In this document: piece after piece, positions 33,418 to 42,021 of the stretch
Position numbering within the stretch: the stretch's first letter is position 1
Layout: each line of letters begins with the position of its first letter
From: Nonomuraea purpurea
Lineage (GTDB): Bacteria > Actinomycetota > Actinomycetes > Streptosporangiales > Streptosporangiaceae
DNA: 64,000 bases
NCBI RefSeq assembly: GCF_042650645.1
Contig: NZ_JBHSBI010000030.1
Coordinates: 62,001 to 126,000 of the forward strand
Reading direction: 5' to 3'
The notes under the pieces: model-generated
The model's database searches: none
Told to the model about the DNA's origin: nothing
What the model saw: only the letters and a program-made list of their open reading frames with translations
Made by a program: the position numbers and the translations under genes

Positions 33418-34407
33418 ATGGCCGACGTCACCCAGCGCATCCTCGCCCTGCTGGCCACGCTCCAGACCGGCCGGGCGTTCAGCGGCGACGAACTCGTCGC
33501 GCGGCTCGGCGTCAGCCCCAGGACCCTGCGCCGCGACATCGACCGCCTGCGCGAGTACGGCTATCCCGTCCAGACCCGGCCGGGCCCGGGGGGCCACTAC
33601 CGGCTCACCGCCGGCGCCGCGCTGCCGCCGCTCGTGCTCGACGACGAGGAGGCGATCGCGACCCTGCTCGGGCTGGCCGCCCTCGCCGCCACCGGCAGCG
33701 CCGCGGAAGGCAGCCTGGATGAGGCCGCCACCCGCGCCTACGGCAAGGTCGACCAGTTCCTGCCCAAGCGGCTGCGGCACCGGGCCGGCCGGCTCCGCGC
33801 CAGCCTGGAGACCGGCACCGCCGCCGCCCCGAGCGTCAGCGCCGAAGTCCTGGCTTCGCCGGCCGACGCCATCCAGCGCCACCACGTCGTCACCTTCGAC
33901 TACGTCGGCAAGGACGGCACCGCCACGTCCCGGCGGGTCGACCCTTACCGCCACGTTCATCAGAACCTGCGCTGGTACCTGCTGGCCTGGGACACGGAGA
34001 AGACCGCCTGGAGGGTTTTCCGCGTCGACCGCATCAGCGACCTGCGGGTGACGACCAGCACATACCCTCCGAGGCCCCTGCCTGCCGACACCGCGCTCGA
34101 CTACCTGCGGCAGGGGTTCGACAAGGACCGCGAACGCGTCGTCCTCACCGTGGAGGCGCCGCCGGCCGCCGTCGCCGACACCTTCAAGTACCAGGACGCC
34201 GAGCTCGTGGCCCTGGGCGAGCGGCGGACCCGGGTCGTGCTGATGCTCGACACCTGGCAGTGGCTGATCCTGAACCTCGCCTTTCTGGACGCCGACTTCG
34301 CCGTCTGCGAACCAGTCGCGTTCAGGACCGCCTGTCAGACCTTCGGCGCCCGCCTGCTCGCAGGGTTGGATCAGGGGAGCCTGACCTCGGCGAACACCGG
34401 ACGATGA
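33418..34407 (+). CDS. HTH_11 + WYL domain transcriptional regulator (YafY-like)
   Basis: 329 residues. N-terminal winged helix: TQRILALLATLQTGRAFSGDELVARLGVSPRTLRRDIDRLREYGYPVQTRPGPGGHYRL. The WYL domain runs from about residue 140: VTFDYVGKDG, RRVDPYRHVHQNLRWYLLAWD (the W-Y-L triad) and WRVFRVDRISDL, followed by a WCX-like C-terminal extension. WYL regulators sense nucleotides or other ligands and often control DNA-repair, phage-defence or resistance genes. This one is divergent from the broken UvrA-like gene, so its original target may be lost. ATG 33418 is the start, with GGGAAG about 11 bases upstream. The 3' end overlaps the convergent EEP gene by 37 bases. Confidence 0.92.
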   Translation: MADVTQRILALLATLQTGRAFSGDELVARLGVSPRTLRRDIDRLREYGYPVQTRPGPGGHYRLTAGAALPPLVLDDEEAIATLLGLAALAATGSAAEGSLDEAATRAYGKVDQFLPKRLRHRAGRLRASLETGTAAAPSVSAEVLASPADAIQRHHVVTFDYVGKDGTATSRRVDPYRHVHQNLRWYLLAWDTEKTAWRVFRVDRISDLRVTTSTYPPRPLPADTALDYLRQGFDKDRERVVLTVEAPPAAVADTFKYQDAELVALGERRTRVVLMLDTWQWLILNLAFLDADFAVCEPVAFRTACQTFGARLLAGLDQGSLTSANTGR

Positions 34408-35342
34408 TCGGTTCTCCGCAGTTCCAGCACGCGGAAGTCCCGCACCGCCATCCGCGAGTCCACCAGCACGTGGTCGATCGCCACGCCGGGCAGCCGCCAG
34501 GTGCGGCCCAGCGCCTGCGGCCAGGTCGCCGTGAGCCCGCCTCCCATGACGTCGGCCGCGTCCCGATAGCCGGACGCCAGCAGCTCACGCATCGGCAGGT
34601 GGTCGAGCGTGGCGTTGAAGTCGCCCGCCAGCAGCCGCAACTCCCCACCCCCGCGCGGCAGCGCGTCGAGGCCGTCCTGCCAGCACGGTTGCCGGCCGAT
34701 GCGCTTGGGCGCGCACGGGTGCACGGAGACGATCTCCACGCGGGCCCCGCCGGGATGCGCGAGCCATGCCCTGGCCTGCCCGAACCCGCCCAGCTTGATC
34801 GTCTCTCCGGCCGTCAGCGGATGCCGCGCGTACACGGCGGACCCGCCGACCCCCGGCAACGGCCGCGTGACGGCGTGCGGCAACCTCTCGCGCAGTCCCG
34901 TCTCCTCCAGCCGCCGCATCGCATCCGGCGTGAACTCCTGCAACGTCAGCACGTCCGGCCGCACCTGGTCGACCAGGGCCATCAGCTGGGCCGTGTCCGC
35001 CTGGCCCACCAGCAGGTTGGCCGCCAGCACCCGCACCACCGGCCCGCCCGCTGCCGGATTGCCGTCGGCGAAGGCCCGGGGCACGACGGCAAGGCCCAAC
35101 GCCACCACGGCCGCGATTCCCACGACCCCTGCCGCCCGGCGTCTCAGCATCCAGGCCAGCGCTCCGGCGGCGATCGCCCCGGCCGCCGCGTAGGGCGTGT
35201 ATGCCACCACCGGCACCCACGGCCAGTCCGGCTCGAACCCGCTCAGCCGCAGCAGCGCCCACCCGGCGAACGGTACGACGGCGATCCAGCTCATCCATGT
35301 GCGCATATCTCTGTATCGCCACATAGCCCGATATGCGTTCAT
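34371..35342 (-). CDS. Membrane-anchored endonuclease/exonuclease/phosphatase (EEP) family protein
   Basis: 323 residues. Three N-terminal membrane helices (about residues 15-90: MSWIAVVPFAGWALLRL, AYTPYAAAGAIAAGALAWML, GVVGIAAVVALGLAVV) anchor a catalytic EEP domain facing outward. That domain holds VRVLAANLLVGQAD, VLTLQEFTPDAM (the metal-binding Glu), VSVHP, LLAGDFNATLDH, VAIDHVLVD and RTDHRPVFAEV. The superfamily includes DNases, sphingomyelinases and inositol phosphatases. The actinomycete membrane forms are mostly uncharacterised. Start is ATG 35342 or ATG 35306; neither has a clear ribosome site. It lies 15 bases downstream of the conservon GTPase gene on the same strand and may be its last cistron, taking the place where a P450 often stands. 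Confidence 0.87.
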   Translation of the reverse strand: MNAYRAMWRYRDMRTWMSWIAVVPFAGWALLRLSGFEPDWPWVPVVAYTPYAAAGAIAAGALAWMLRRRAAGVVGIAAVVALGLAVVPRAFADGNPAAGGPVVRVLAANLLVGQADTAQLMALVDQVRPDVLTLQEFTPDAMRRLEETGLRERLPHAVTRPLPGVGGSAVYARHPLTAGETIKLGGFGQARAWLAHPGGARVEIVSVHPCAPKRIGRQPCWQDGLDALPRGGGELRLLAGDFNATLDHLPMRELLASGYRDAADVMGGGLTATWPQALGRTWRLPGVAIDHVLVDSRMAVRDFRVLELRRTDHRPVFAEVRLP

Positions 35343-35357
35343 GTTCAGCCAGGGGCG

Positions 35358-35939
35358 TCAGGCGCCCTCCACCGCGTGCGTGACCAGCGTCGTCAGCACG
35401 TTCTTGACCGAATCGCGCTCGCGCACGTCGCACAGCACGACCGGGATGCTCTCGTTCAGCCCGAGCGCCCGCCGTACCTTGGCCGGGTCGTAGCGGCGGG
35501 CGCCGTCGAAGCAGTTCACGCCGACCACGAACGGGATGCCACGCTGCTCGAAATAGTCCACCGCGGGGAAAGAGTCCTCCAGACGGCGGGTGTCGGCCAG
35601 GACGACGGCGCCCAGCGCGCCCAGCGCCAGCTCGTCCCACATGAACCAGAACCGGTCCTGCCCCGGCGTCCCGAACAGATACAGCCACAACCCCTCGCGG
35701 AAGGTGATGCGGCCGAAGTCCAGCGCCACCGTGGTGGTGATCTTGGCCTCCACGCCCGAGGTGTCGTCCACCCCGACGCCCCGCTCGCTCAGCAGCTCCT
35801 CGGTGTGCAGCGGCCGGATCTCGCTGATCGTGCCGACCATGGTCGTCTTGCCGACACCGAAACCGCCCGCGATGAGGATCTTGATGGCCAGGGCCGAGGC
35901 GACCGCGGTCGCGCCCGGCTCAGAGGCTGCGAAGTCCAT
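35358..35939 (-). CDS. Conservon GTP-binding protein (CvnD-like)
   Basis: 193 residues, Ras-like. Walker A is GGFGVGKTTMVG, the switch II/G3 region is FGTPGQDRFWFMWDELALGALG, and the G4-like motif is GVNCFDGARRYD. CvnD proteins are small GTPases that with CvnA, B and C form a membrane-bound complex likened to a eukaryotic G-protein-coupled system, affecting development and secondary metabolism in Streptomyces. Its start lies inside the DUF742 gene (20-base overlap). It is the fourth gene of a complete A-B-C-D set. Confidence 0.95.
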   Translation of the reverse strand: MDFAASEPGATAVASALAIKILIAGGFGVGKTTMVGTISEIRPLHTEELLSERGVGVDDTSGVEAKITTTVALDFGRITFREGLWLYLFGTPGQDRFWFMWDELALGALGAVVLADTRRLEDSFPAVDYFEQRGIPFVVGVNCFDGARRYDPAKVRRALGLNESIPVVLCDVRERDSVKNVLTTLVTHAVEGA

Positions 35940-36267
35940 CCAGCACTTCCCTGTAGATGCGTTCGTCGATGGTCTGGGCGACCGGGCGCGGGCGCTCGAT
36001 GCTGATCAGCCCCTCTCGCCGCAGGTCGCCCAGGATCACCCGGGTGATGTTGAGCGGCAGCTTGAGGTGCGCCGCGACGTCGGCCACCGGCGTGGGCCGG
36101 CGGCACAACGACAACACGGCGTGGTGCTCGGGGACCAGATCCGCGGGCTCGACGTCGCCGGCCGTCGTGACGATCGCCACCAGGTCGAACGCCTCGCCCT
36201 GTGGCCGCGCCCTGCCGCCGGTCAGGCCGAACAGCCGGATCAGCGGCCCGGGATCCTCCCCTGTCAC
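35920..36267 (-). CDS. DUF742 protein (CvnC-like)
   Basis: 115 residues. Typical DUF742 winged-helix protein: PLIRLFGLTGGRARPQGEAFDLVAIVTT, LCRRPTPVADVAAHLKLPLNITRVILGDLRREGLI. In conservons it pairs with the roadblock and GTPase proteins and may bind DNA or act as an adaptor. The start overlaps the stop of the roadblock gene (ATGA, 36264-36267). Confidence 0.93.
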   Translation of the reverse strand: MTGEDPGPLIRLFGLTGGRARPQGEAFDLVAIVTTAGDVEPADLVPEHHAVLSLCRRPTPVADVAAHLKLPLNITRVILGDLRREGLISIERPRPVAQTIDERIYREVLDGLRSL

Positions 36268-36689
36268 GATCTCTCGCCGTTCCAGGCGGGTGCCGGCGCC
36301 GCTCCCCTCGGCTGCGAGGACAGGTGCTCGCCGACCCGCTTGACCAGGAGCGCCATCTCGTAGGTGACCATGCCCAGCTCGGCGTCGGCGGAGGCGAGCA
36401 CGGCCAGCCTGGCGCCCTGCCCGGCCGCCGTGACGAACAGGAAGCCCTCCTCCATCTCGATGATCGTCTGCCGGACGCCGCCCAGCCCGAAGTGCCGTCC
36501 GGCGCCCATGGCGAGGCTGTGGCTGCCGGCCGAGATGGCGGACAGGTGCTCGGCGTCCTCACGGGTCAGCTTCTGGGAACCGCCCATGGCCAGCCCGTCG
36601 GCCGACAGCACGATGGCGTGCCGGATGCCGGGGACGCGCTGGGTGAGGTCGTCAAGGAGCCAGCTCAGTTCATTTCTGGGGTCGGGCAT
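36264..36689 (-). CDS. Roadblock/LC7 domain protein (CvnB-like)
   Basis: 141 residues with the roadblock fold: NELSWLLDDLTQRVPGIRHAIVLSADGLAMGGS, LSAISAGSHSLAMGAGRHFGLGGVRQTIIEMEEGFLFVTAAGQGARLAVLA. These proteins regulate small GTPases, here CvnD. The start is within the kinase gene (20-base overlap). Strong coupling along the whole operon implies fixed stoichiometry of the complex. Confidence 0.94.
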   Translation of the reverse strand: MPDPRNELSWLLDDLTQRVPGIRHAIVLSADGLAMGGSQKLTREDAEHLSAISAGSHSLAMGAGRHFGLGGVRQTIIEMEEGFLFVTAAGQGARLAVLASADAELGMVTYEMALLVKRVGEHLSSQPRGAAPAPAWNGERS

Positions 36690-39018
36690 CGGGATGGTCG
36701 TCCTTTCGAGTCCACACGTCTTGTCCCTGCTCGGCCTGGCGGCGGCCCTGCTGCCAGCCGCGTTGCATGGACGACATGAGCTTGGAGAGTTCCTCCGGCG
36801 AGCGCGCCGAGACCTGGCGGCGGTCCGCGCGCCTGGGGGTGCGCAACTGGGGAACCATGTTGGCCTGCGGTATCCGCATCGGCAGCCCGTCGAGGTCCTC
36901 GTCCGCCTCCTGGGCGGGAACCGTCACGCTCCAGTGTGCGGGCGGACCTGGAGGTTCGGGTCTGGGGGCGGCCGTGAACAGGGAGGCGCGTTCGAGCTCT
37001 GAGGACGCGGTCACCGCGCGTGGCGCGGGCCGGTCCGTCATGGCCGCCGCCGCGCTGAGCGTGCGCACCGGCCTGCTCACCCGGTCGGCGATCTCGCCCG
37101 TGGGGCGGGGCACCGGCGTGAGCGCCGGCAGGTCGGTGGTGGCGAGCAGAGCGGCGGGCAGCAGCACGATCGCGGTGGTCCCGTCATACGGGGAGCGGCG
37201 CAACACGATCTTGATGCCGTGCCGGGCCGCGAGCCTGGCCACCACGAACAGGCCGAGCCGGTCGCTGTCGGCCAGGTCGAACTCCGGCGGGTGGGCCAGT
37301 TTGGCGTTGAGCTCGTCCATGGTGGCCTCGTTCAGACCCAGGCCCCGGTCCTCGACCTCCAGCGCGAGCCCGTTGGCCGCCGTCGTGGTGCGGATGTGCA
37401 CGGTCGTGTCCGGCGGGGAGAAGACGGTGGCGTTCTCCACCAGTTCGGCGACCAGGTGGATCACGTCGGTGACCGCGGTGCCGACCAGCAGCGGGGCGTT
37501 CGGCATCGGCACGACGGTGACGCGGGTGTAGTCCTCGACCTCCAGCACGGCCGCGCGTACGACGTCGAACAGCGGCACCGGGTCACGCCAGCGGCGCGCG
37601 GGGGCCGAGCCGGACAGGATGATCAGGTTCTCCGCGTGCCGCCGCATGCGGGTGGTCAGGTGGTCCAGCTTGAACAGGTCCTCCAGGACCTCCGGCTCCT
37701 CGACCCGGCGTTCCATGGTGTCGAGCAGCGCGAGCTGGCGGTGGAGCAGAGCCTGGTTGCGCCAGGCCAGGTTGAGGAAGACCTGGCTGACGCCCTTGCG
37801 CAGGGTCGCCTGGCCCACCGCGGCCTCCACGGCCGTGCGGCGTACGGCGGAGAAGGCGTGCACCACGCGGTCGACCTCGGCCGTGTCGGCGCGGTCGAGG
37901 CCGGGGGCCTCCGTGGCCGGGTCGACGACGTCGCCCCTGCGCAGCCGCTCGACCAGCCGGGGCAGCCGCTCCTCGGCCAGCTCCGTCGCCGTCGCCTGCA
38001 GCCGCTTGAGCTCCTCGACCAGCGAGCGGCCGAACCGGTAGGACAGCACCACCGACAACACCACCGCGGCCAGGCCCAGGAGCAGGATGAACCCGATCCG
38101 CCAGTAAGCCCCGGTCTTCAGCGACTGGGCCTCGGCGGCTGAGCGGGACAGCTCGGCCTGGGTGTCGCGGTTGATCGCGCCGAGGACGACGTCGGTGTCG
38201 CTCTTCCACTCGGCGGAGTTCACCGGCGGCGCCCCGTTGGTGTCCCACGCGAACAGCCGGTCCTCGACCTCCACCACCCGCTTGTACGGAGCACCGGCGA
38301 CCAGCTTGTCGTAGTTGGCCCGCAGATCGGGCCCCGCGTCTCGCCCGGCGTTGGCGAACACCAGCCGGCGGCTCGTCATCGCCGAGACGAACGCGGCCCG
38401 GTCGGTGGGGGTCATCCTGCGCTGCACGATCGTGCTGGTGAGCACGGCGTGCTCCCTGCCCAGGTACTCGGCCGCGGAGCTGTAGGCCGCCATGCCGCGT
38501 ACCGCCTGGTAGGACGAGACGTCGCTCAGCGTGTCGTGGTCGCTGAACTGCCGGTTGGCGACGCTGATCAGGTTGTCGTAGGCGGTGAGGATCGTCAGCG
38601 GCGGGGCCAGCACGCCGCCGTCGGCGGAGGCGCGCAGCGACTGCAGCCCGTCGAGCGCCTCCACCAGCGCCCGCATCTGCGCCTGGGTCTCGGCGCCCTC
38701 CATCTCGAGGTCGACCGTCTCGATGACCTCGCGCAGGTACTTGACCTTGGCGTCGGTGACCCGCCGCTGTTCGGTCAGCGGCGTGTACGTCGCGGTGCCG
38801 CGCGGCGCCTCGGCGGAAAGCTGGCGTTCCCGCTGTAATTCGACGATGAGCTGGAGCACCGGGGAGCCGATGGCCTCCCAGTGGTCCTGCGTGTGAGAGA
38901 CCCTGGTGATCTCCTCCACGCTGGAATAGGCGATGAACCCCCATAGGGCGACCATGGAGACCAGCGGGAGCACGAGGAGTTTGAGCAGCTTGGTGCGGAT
39001 CGGTGGGGGGGAGGTCAT
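36670..39018 (-). CDS. Conservon sensor histidine kinase with nitrate/nitrite-sensing domain (CvnA-like)
   Basis: 782 residues. Membrane helix near 11-31 (LLVLPLVSMVALWGFIAYS), a NIT-type extracellular helical sensor of about 270 residues, second helix near 308-330 (IGFILLLGLAAVVLSVVLSY), HAMP linker and coiled segment, then a kinase-like ATPase domain: VAELVENATVFSPPDTTVHI, VEDRGLGLNEATMDELNAKLAHP and DRLGLFVVARLAARHGIKIVLR. The usual HisKA box is not evident, as in other CvnA proteins. A disordered tail of about 150 residues follows. It heads the conservon. Its upstream region of 478 bases should hold the operon promoter. Confidence 0.93.
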   Translation of the reverse strand: MTSPPPIRTKLLKLLVLPLVSMVALWGFIAYSSVEEITRVSHTQDHWEAIGSPVLQLIVELQRERQLSAEAPRGTATYTPLTEQRRVTDAKVKYLREVIETVDLEMEGAETQAQMRALVEALDGLQSLRASADGGVLAPPLTILTAYDNLISVANRQFSDHDTLSDVSSYQAVRGMAAYSSAAEYLGREHAVLTSTIVQRRMTPTDRAAFVSAMTSRRLVFANAGRDAGPDLRANYDKLVAGAPYKRVVEVEDRLFAWDTNGAPPVNSAEWKSDTDVVLGAINRDTQAELSRSAAEAQSLKTGAYWRIGFILLLGLAAVVLSVVLSYRFGRSLVEELKRLQATATELAEERLPRLVERLRRGDVVDPATEAPGLDRADTAEVDRVVHAFSAVRRTAVEAAVGQATLRKGVSQVFLNLAWRNQALLHRQLALLDTMERRVEEPEVLEDLFKLDHLTTRMRRHAENLIILSGSAPARRWRDPVPLFDVVRAAVLEVEDYTRVTVVPMPNAPLLVGTAVTDVIHLVAELVENATVFSPPDTTVHIRTTTAANGLALEVEDRGLGLNEATMDELNAKLAHPPEFDLADSDRLGLFVVARLAARHGIKIVLRRSPYDGTTAIVLLPAALLATTDLPALTPVPRPTGEIADRVSRPVRTLSAAAAMTDRPAPRAVTASSELERASLFTAAPRPEPPGPPAHWSVTVPAQEADEDLDGLPMRIPQANMVPQLRTPRRADRRQVSARSPEELSKLMSSMQRGWQQGRRQAEQGQDVWTRKDDHPDARPQK

Positions 39019-39496
39019 GCAGATTCCAATTCCGCGGGTGGTGGTGCGCCGCTGGGCAGTCGTGAACCGGTGCCGCCCTCGTGGATGCCCGCCACGACTG
39101 GCACGCCTGTGGTCCGTCCACTATGCCGATGGGGCACATGTACTTCAAGGTTCAGATGTGAAGATTCGCCCCAAATGGCGGTTTGACTCTTTGTCAGCAC
39201 ACCGTTCGTGTAGGTAACGGTGCGCATCTTACGGACAGTGACGACCGCCGGAGGGGTTGGCCCGGCGCGGGTGCCGCGCGCGGAGCCGTCGGCGGACGCC
39301 GGTCGGAGGTGGGTATATCGCATTTCAGGAAAAGACTTTCGCGGGATTCAGTGGTGTCAGTGCCCGAACGCCAAAGAATCCGAAAGTGGCTGTCCTATAT
39401 TCCCGAATCGTCACAAAAATGCTCATAAATCAGGACGTTCCCTAGATAGGATGGGATCTCCGCGCACGTGAGAACTTCTCGCACGGGGGCCTTCGA
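39019..39496. other. Non-coding region between the conservon and the ArsR-like gene
   Basis: 478 bases between divergent genes with no reading frame that I can support. GC drops near 39380-39450. No clear palindrome or hairpin stands out. It must contain the conservon promoter and the promoter of the divergent regulator. Confidence 0.5.
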
Positions 39497-40495
39497 ATGG
39501 GGACATTGCGTATCCATTTCACGGCGGACGATCTGGCGCGAACCACCGTGGCCGCGACCCCTGACCCGTTATGGGAGGTGGTGCTCAGCCGGTTCCGGCT
39601 CAGGGAGCGAACCCAGCGGCCGACCTTCCGGCCGTGGATGGAGGACATCCGCTCCAGTCCAGAACGGATGTCGCAGATGAAAACCTGCGCGCGGCTGCTG
39701 GACGTGCTGGCGCCCCTGGGCCCCTACTGGCCCGACTTCCTCACCCCGAACCAGTCCGAGGACGGCCTCGACAGCGGCCTCGACGCCCTCATGTCCACAC
39801 CCCGCGGACGGCTCCGCGGCGAACTGGAGCGGCTCGCGTTGCACCGCCGCCTGCCGGGCTGGATCAACAACATCGCCGTCGGTGACGTGCCCACGCTGAC
39901 CGGCATGGGCACGGCGATGCGCGCCTACCACGAGGTGGCCATCGCGCCGTACCACTCCCTCATCCAGGCGGCCGTCGCCGCCGACCGCGCCCAGCGCGGC
40001 CGCGACCTGCTCGAACGCGGCGCGGAGGGGCTGCTGGCCGGCATGAGCACGATCATGCGCTGGAAGCCCCCGGTGCTGGAGGTCTCCTACGACATCGACT
40101 CCGAACTGCACCTGCGCGGACGGGGGATCAAGTTCGTGCCGTCGTACTTCTGCCAGCGCACCCCGGTCACGCTGGCCGATCCCGAACTCCCGCCCGTCCT
40201 CATCTACCCCATCGAGGAACGGTTCCGCTGGGCGCAGGCGACGGCCGGCGGGCGGGGAATGGAGGCCCTGCTGGGCGGCACCCGCTCGGCCGTACTGCTC
40301 ACGCTCGCCTCCAGCGCCACCACCACCGAGGTCGCCCGCGCCCTGCAGATCTCGCCCGCCTCCGCCAGCCGGCACACGACGGTGCTGCGGGAGGCGGGGC
40401 TGATCGTCACCTGCCGTGACGGCGCGGCCGTGGTCCACACGATCACTCCGTTGGGCACCGCCCTCCTGAACGGCCGTCTCCCGGTGGCGTCGTAA
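39497..40495 (+). CDS. ArsR-like winged-helix regulator (DUF5937 type)
   Basis: 332 residues. Unlike ordinary ArsR proteins, the DNA-binding domain is C-terminal: SAVLLTLASSATTTEVARALQISPASASRHTTVLREAGLIVTCRDGAAVVHTITPLGTALL. The first 230 residues (IHFTADDLARTTVAATPDPLWEVVLSRFRLRER, then VSYDIDSELHLRGRGIKFVPSYFC) are the long N-terminal domain of the actinomycete family annotated as ArsR with DUF5937. The ligand is unknown. ATG 39497 starts the gene. It is divergent from the conservon and followed by a terminator at 40592. Confidence 0.85.
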   Translation: MGTLRIHFTADDLARTTVAATPDPLWEVVLSRFRLRERTQRPTFRPWMEDIRSSPERMSQMKTCARLLDVLAPLGPYWPDFLTPNQSEDGLDSGLDALMSTPRGRLRGELERLALHRRLPGWINNIAVGDVPTLTGMGTAMRAYHEVAIAPYHSLIQAAVAADRAQRGRDLLERGAEGLLAGMSTIMRWKPPVLEVSYDIDSELHLRGRGIKFVPSYFCQRTPVTLADPELPPVLIYPIEERFRWAQATAGGRGMEALLGGTRSAVLLTLASSATTTEVARALQISPASASRHTTVLREAGLIVTCRDGAAVVHTITPLGTALLNGRLPVAS

Positions 40496-40591
40496 CGGCG
40501 CCGGCCCTACCCCGACGCCTCCGACCAGCGGGTTTGCGCCAGGGCGAAAATGCTTTGTGCATTCACTCAAAGGCGTGCGGTAATGCCACGG

Positions 40592-40616
40592 AGGCCGCCG
40601 ACAGGGGCGGCGGCCT
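40592..40616 (+). terminator. Terminator hairpin after the ArsR-like gene
   Basis: AGGCCGCCG and CGGCGGCCT pair perfectly over nine bases around ACAGGGG, followed by GTTCT. It lies between the ArsR-like gene and the SARP-like gene, both rightward. Confidence 0.65.
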
Positions 40617-40683
40617 GTTCTGCCAGATCCATCAGTGAGCGTTAGGAAAAACCACATTTCGGGCTACTTCTCGGGGGAGCAGG

Positions 40684-42009
40684 ATGCAATTCAGTGTGCT
40701 GGGACCGGTACGGACCGGGGAAGCGCAGGCCGGCGTGCGGGGGCTCGTCGGCCGGGTGACGGAGCAGGAGGGGCTGATCCGCTCGGACCCGCGCGAACGG
40801 GTGGAGTCGCTGACGGGCACGGCCCGCGCCGAGCAGCTCGCCGGTTCGGGGGCGGCCGCCCGCGCCACGCGGGCCGAGGCGGCCAGGGCGGCCGTGGCGG
40901 CGGACGACGTCCTGCGGGCGGCAAGGGCGATCACCTCCGTCACCCCTGCGATGGTGTGGAGCGACCATGACCACGAGGAGACCGACGAGGAACTGGTCAC
41001 GCTCATCAGGCACACCCTCGAACGCCTGCCCGCCGACGAGCCCGCCCTGCGCGCCCGCCTGCTCTCGACGCTGGCCGCCGAGAGCGCCGTCACGCTCGAC
41101 CCGCTGGGCGCGATCGACGCCGCGGAGGAGGCCATCGCGATCGCCCGGCGGCTCGGCGACGACGAGCTGCTGGCGCTCTCGCTGGCCGCCGCGAGCCTGG
41201 CCAACCGCAGGCCCGACCGGTTCGGACGGCTCCTGGAGCTCGGACGGGAGCTCGACCGGCTGGGCGCGGGCCGGGGCATGCCGGGCGTGCACGCGCTCGG
41301 CCTGCTCGTGCGCTCGGCCTGCCTGTTCGCGCACGGACGCCTGGACAGCGCGATGACGCTGGTCGAGGAGGTGGAGCTGCTGACGCGCACGTACGAGCTG
41401 AGCGACGTCGCCGCCCTGCCGCCCCTGGCGAAGATCGGCCGCCGGCTGGCGCAGGGCGACGAGGCCGGGGCCGAGGCCGCGCTGCGCGCCATCGTCGTCG
41501 CGCCCGATCTGAGCAGGCGGCCGAGGGCGGCGATGTTCGGCCTGCTCTGCCTGCGGTACGCGCAGGGCAGGTTCGGCGAGGTCGAGGAGCACGCGCGCAG
41601 GGCCGGGCGGTCGAACCCCGCCATGGGCCAGGTGCTGATGGCGCACGTGCTGCTGGGCCAGGGGCGCTGGGACGCGGCCGCCGCCCTCCTGCTCGACCCG
41701 CCCGAGCCCCGGCTGGACGCGCTGTGGCTGTGCAACAAGGGCATGCGCGCCGACGGCGTCGTGGCGCTCGGGCTGCGCGAGGCAGCGGGGCCGCTCTACG
41801 AGGAGCTGCTTCCCTACGCGGAGCGGACGTGCGGCGGAGAGACCGGCATGTTCCCCATCGGCCCCGTCGCGGCCCGGCTCGCCCGGCTGGCCGAACTGCT
41901 CGGCCGCCCGTCGGCCGAGCACTGGCGAGGGTCACTGGAGGTCGCGGAGCTGGCCCGCGCCCCCCGATGGATCGCCGAGGCCCACACCGGCCTGGAACGA
42001 GCGTGCTGA
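40684..42009 (+). CDS. SARP/AfsR-family remnant lacking DNA-binding and NB-ARC cores
   Basis: 441 residues. The first ten residues MQFSVLGPVR are the canonical start of SARP (AfsR/BTAD) activators. About ten residues later the sequence jumps to LVGRVTEQEGL, the start of the ATPase part, and then directly to the TPR-like C-terminal half typical of large SARP-type ATPase regulators: AAARAAVAADDVLRAARAITSV, EELVTLIRHTLERLPADEPALRARLLSTLAAESA and ARLGDDELLALSLAAASLANRRPDR. The winged helix, the BTAD domain and the Walker motifs are missing, so it cannot bind DNA or ATP in the usual way. It may be decaying, or a free-standing TPR regulator. The frame is open throughout with normal codon use. GGGGGAGCAGG precedes ATG 40684. 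Confidence 0.7.
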   Translation: MQFSVLGPVRTGEAQAGVRGLVGRVTEQEGLIRSDPRERVESLTGTARAEQLAGSGAAARATRAEAARAAVAADDVLRAARAITSVTPAMVWSDHDHEETDEELVTLIRHTLERLPADEPALRARLLSTLAAESAVTLDPLGAIDAAEEAIAIARRLGDDELLALSLAAASLANRRPDRFGRLLELGRELDRLGAGRGMPGVHALGLLVRSACLFAHGRLDSAMTLVEEVELLTRTYELSDVAALPPLAKIGRRLAQGDEAGAEAALRAIVVAPDLSRRPRAAMFGLLCLRYAQGRFGEVEEHARRAGRSNPAMGQVLMAHVLLGQGRWDAAAALLLDPPEPRLDALWLCNKGMRADGVVALGLREAAGPLYEELLPYAERTCGGETGMFPIGPVAARLARLAELLGRPSAEHWRGSLEVAELARAPRWIAEAHTGLERAC

Positions 42010-42021
42010 CCGGGCGGCTCG

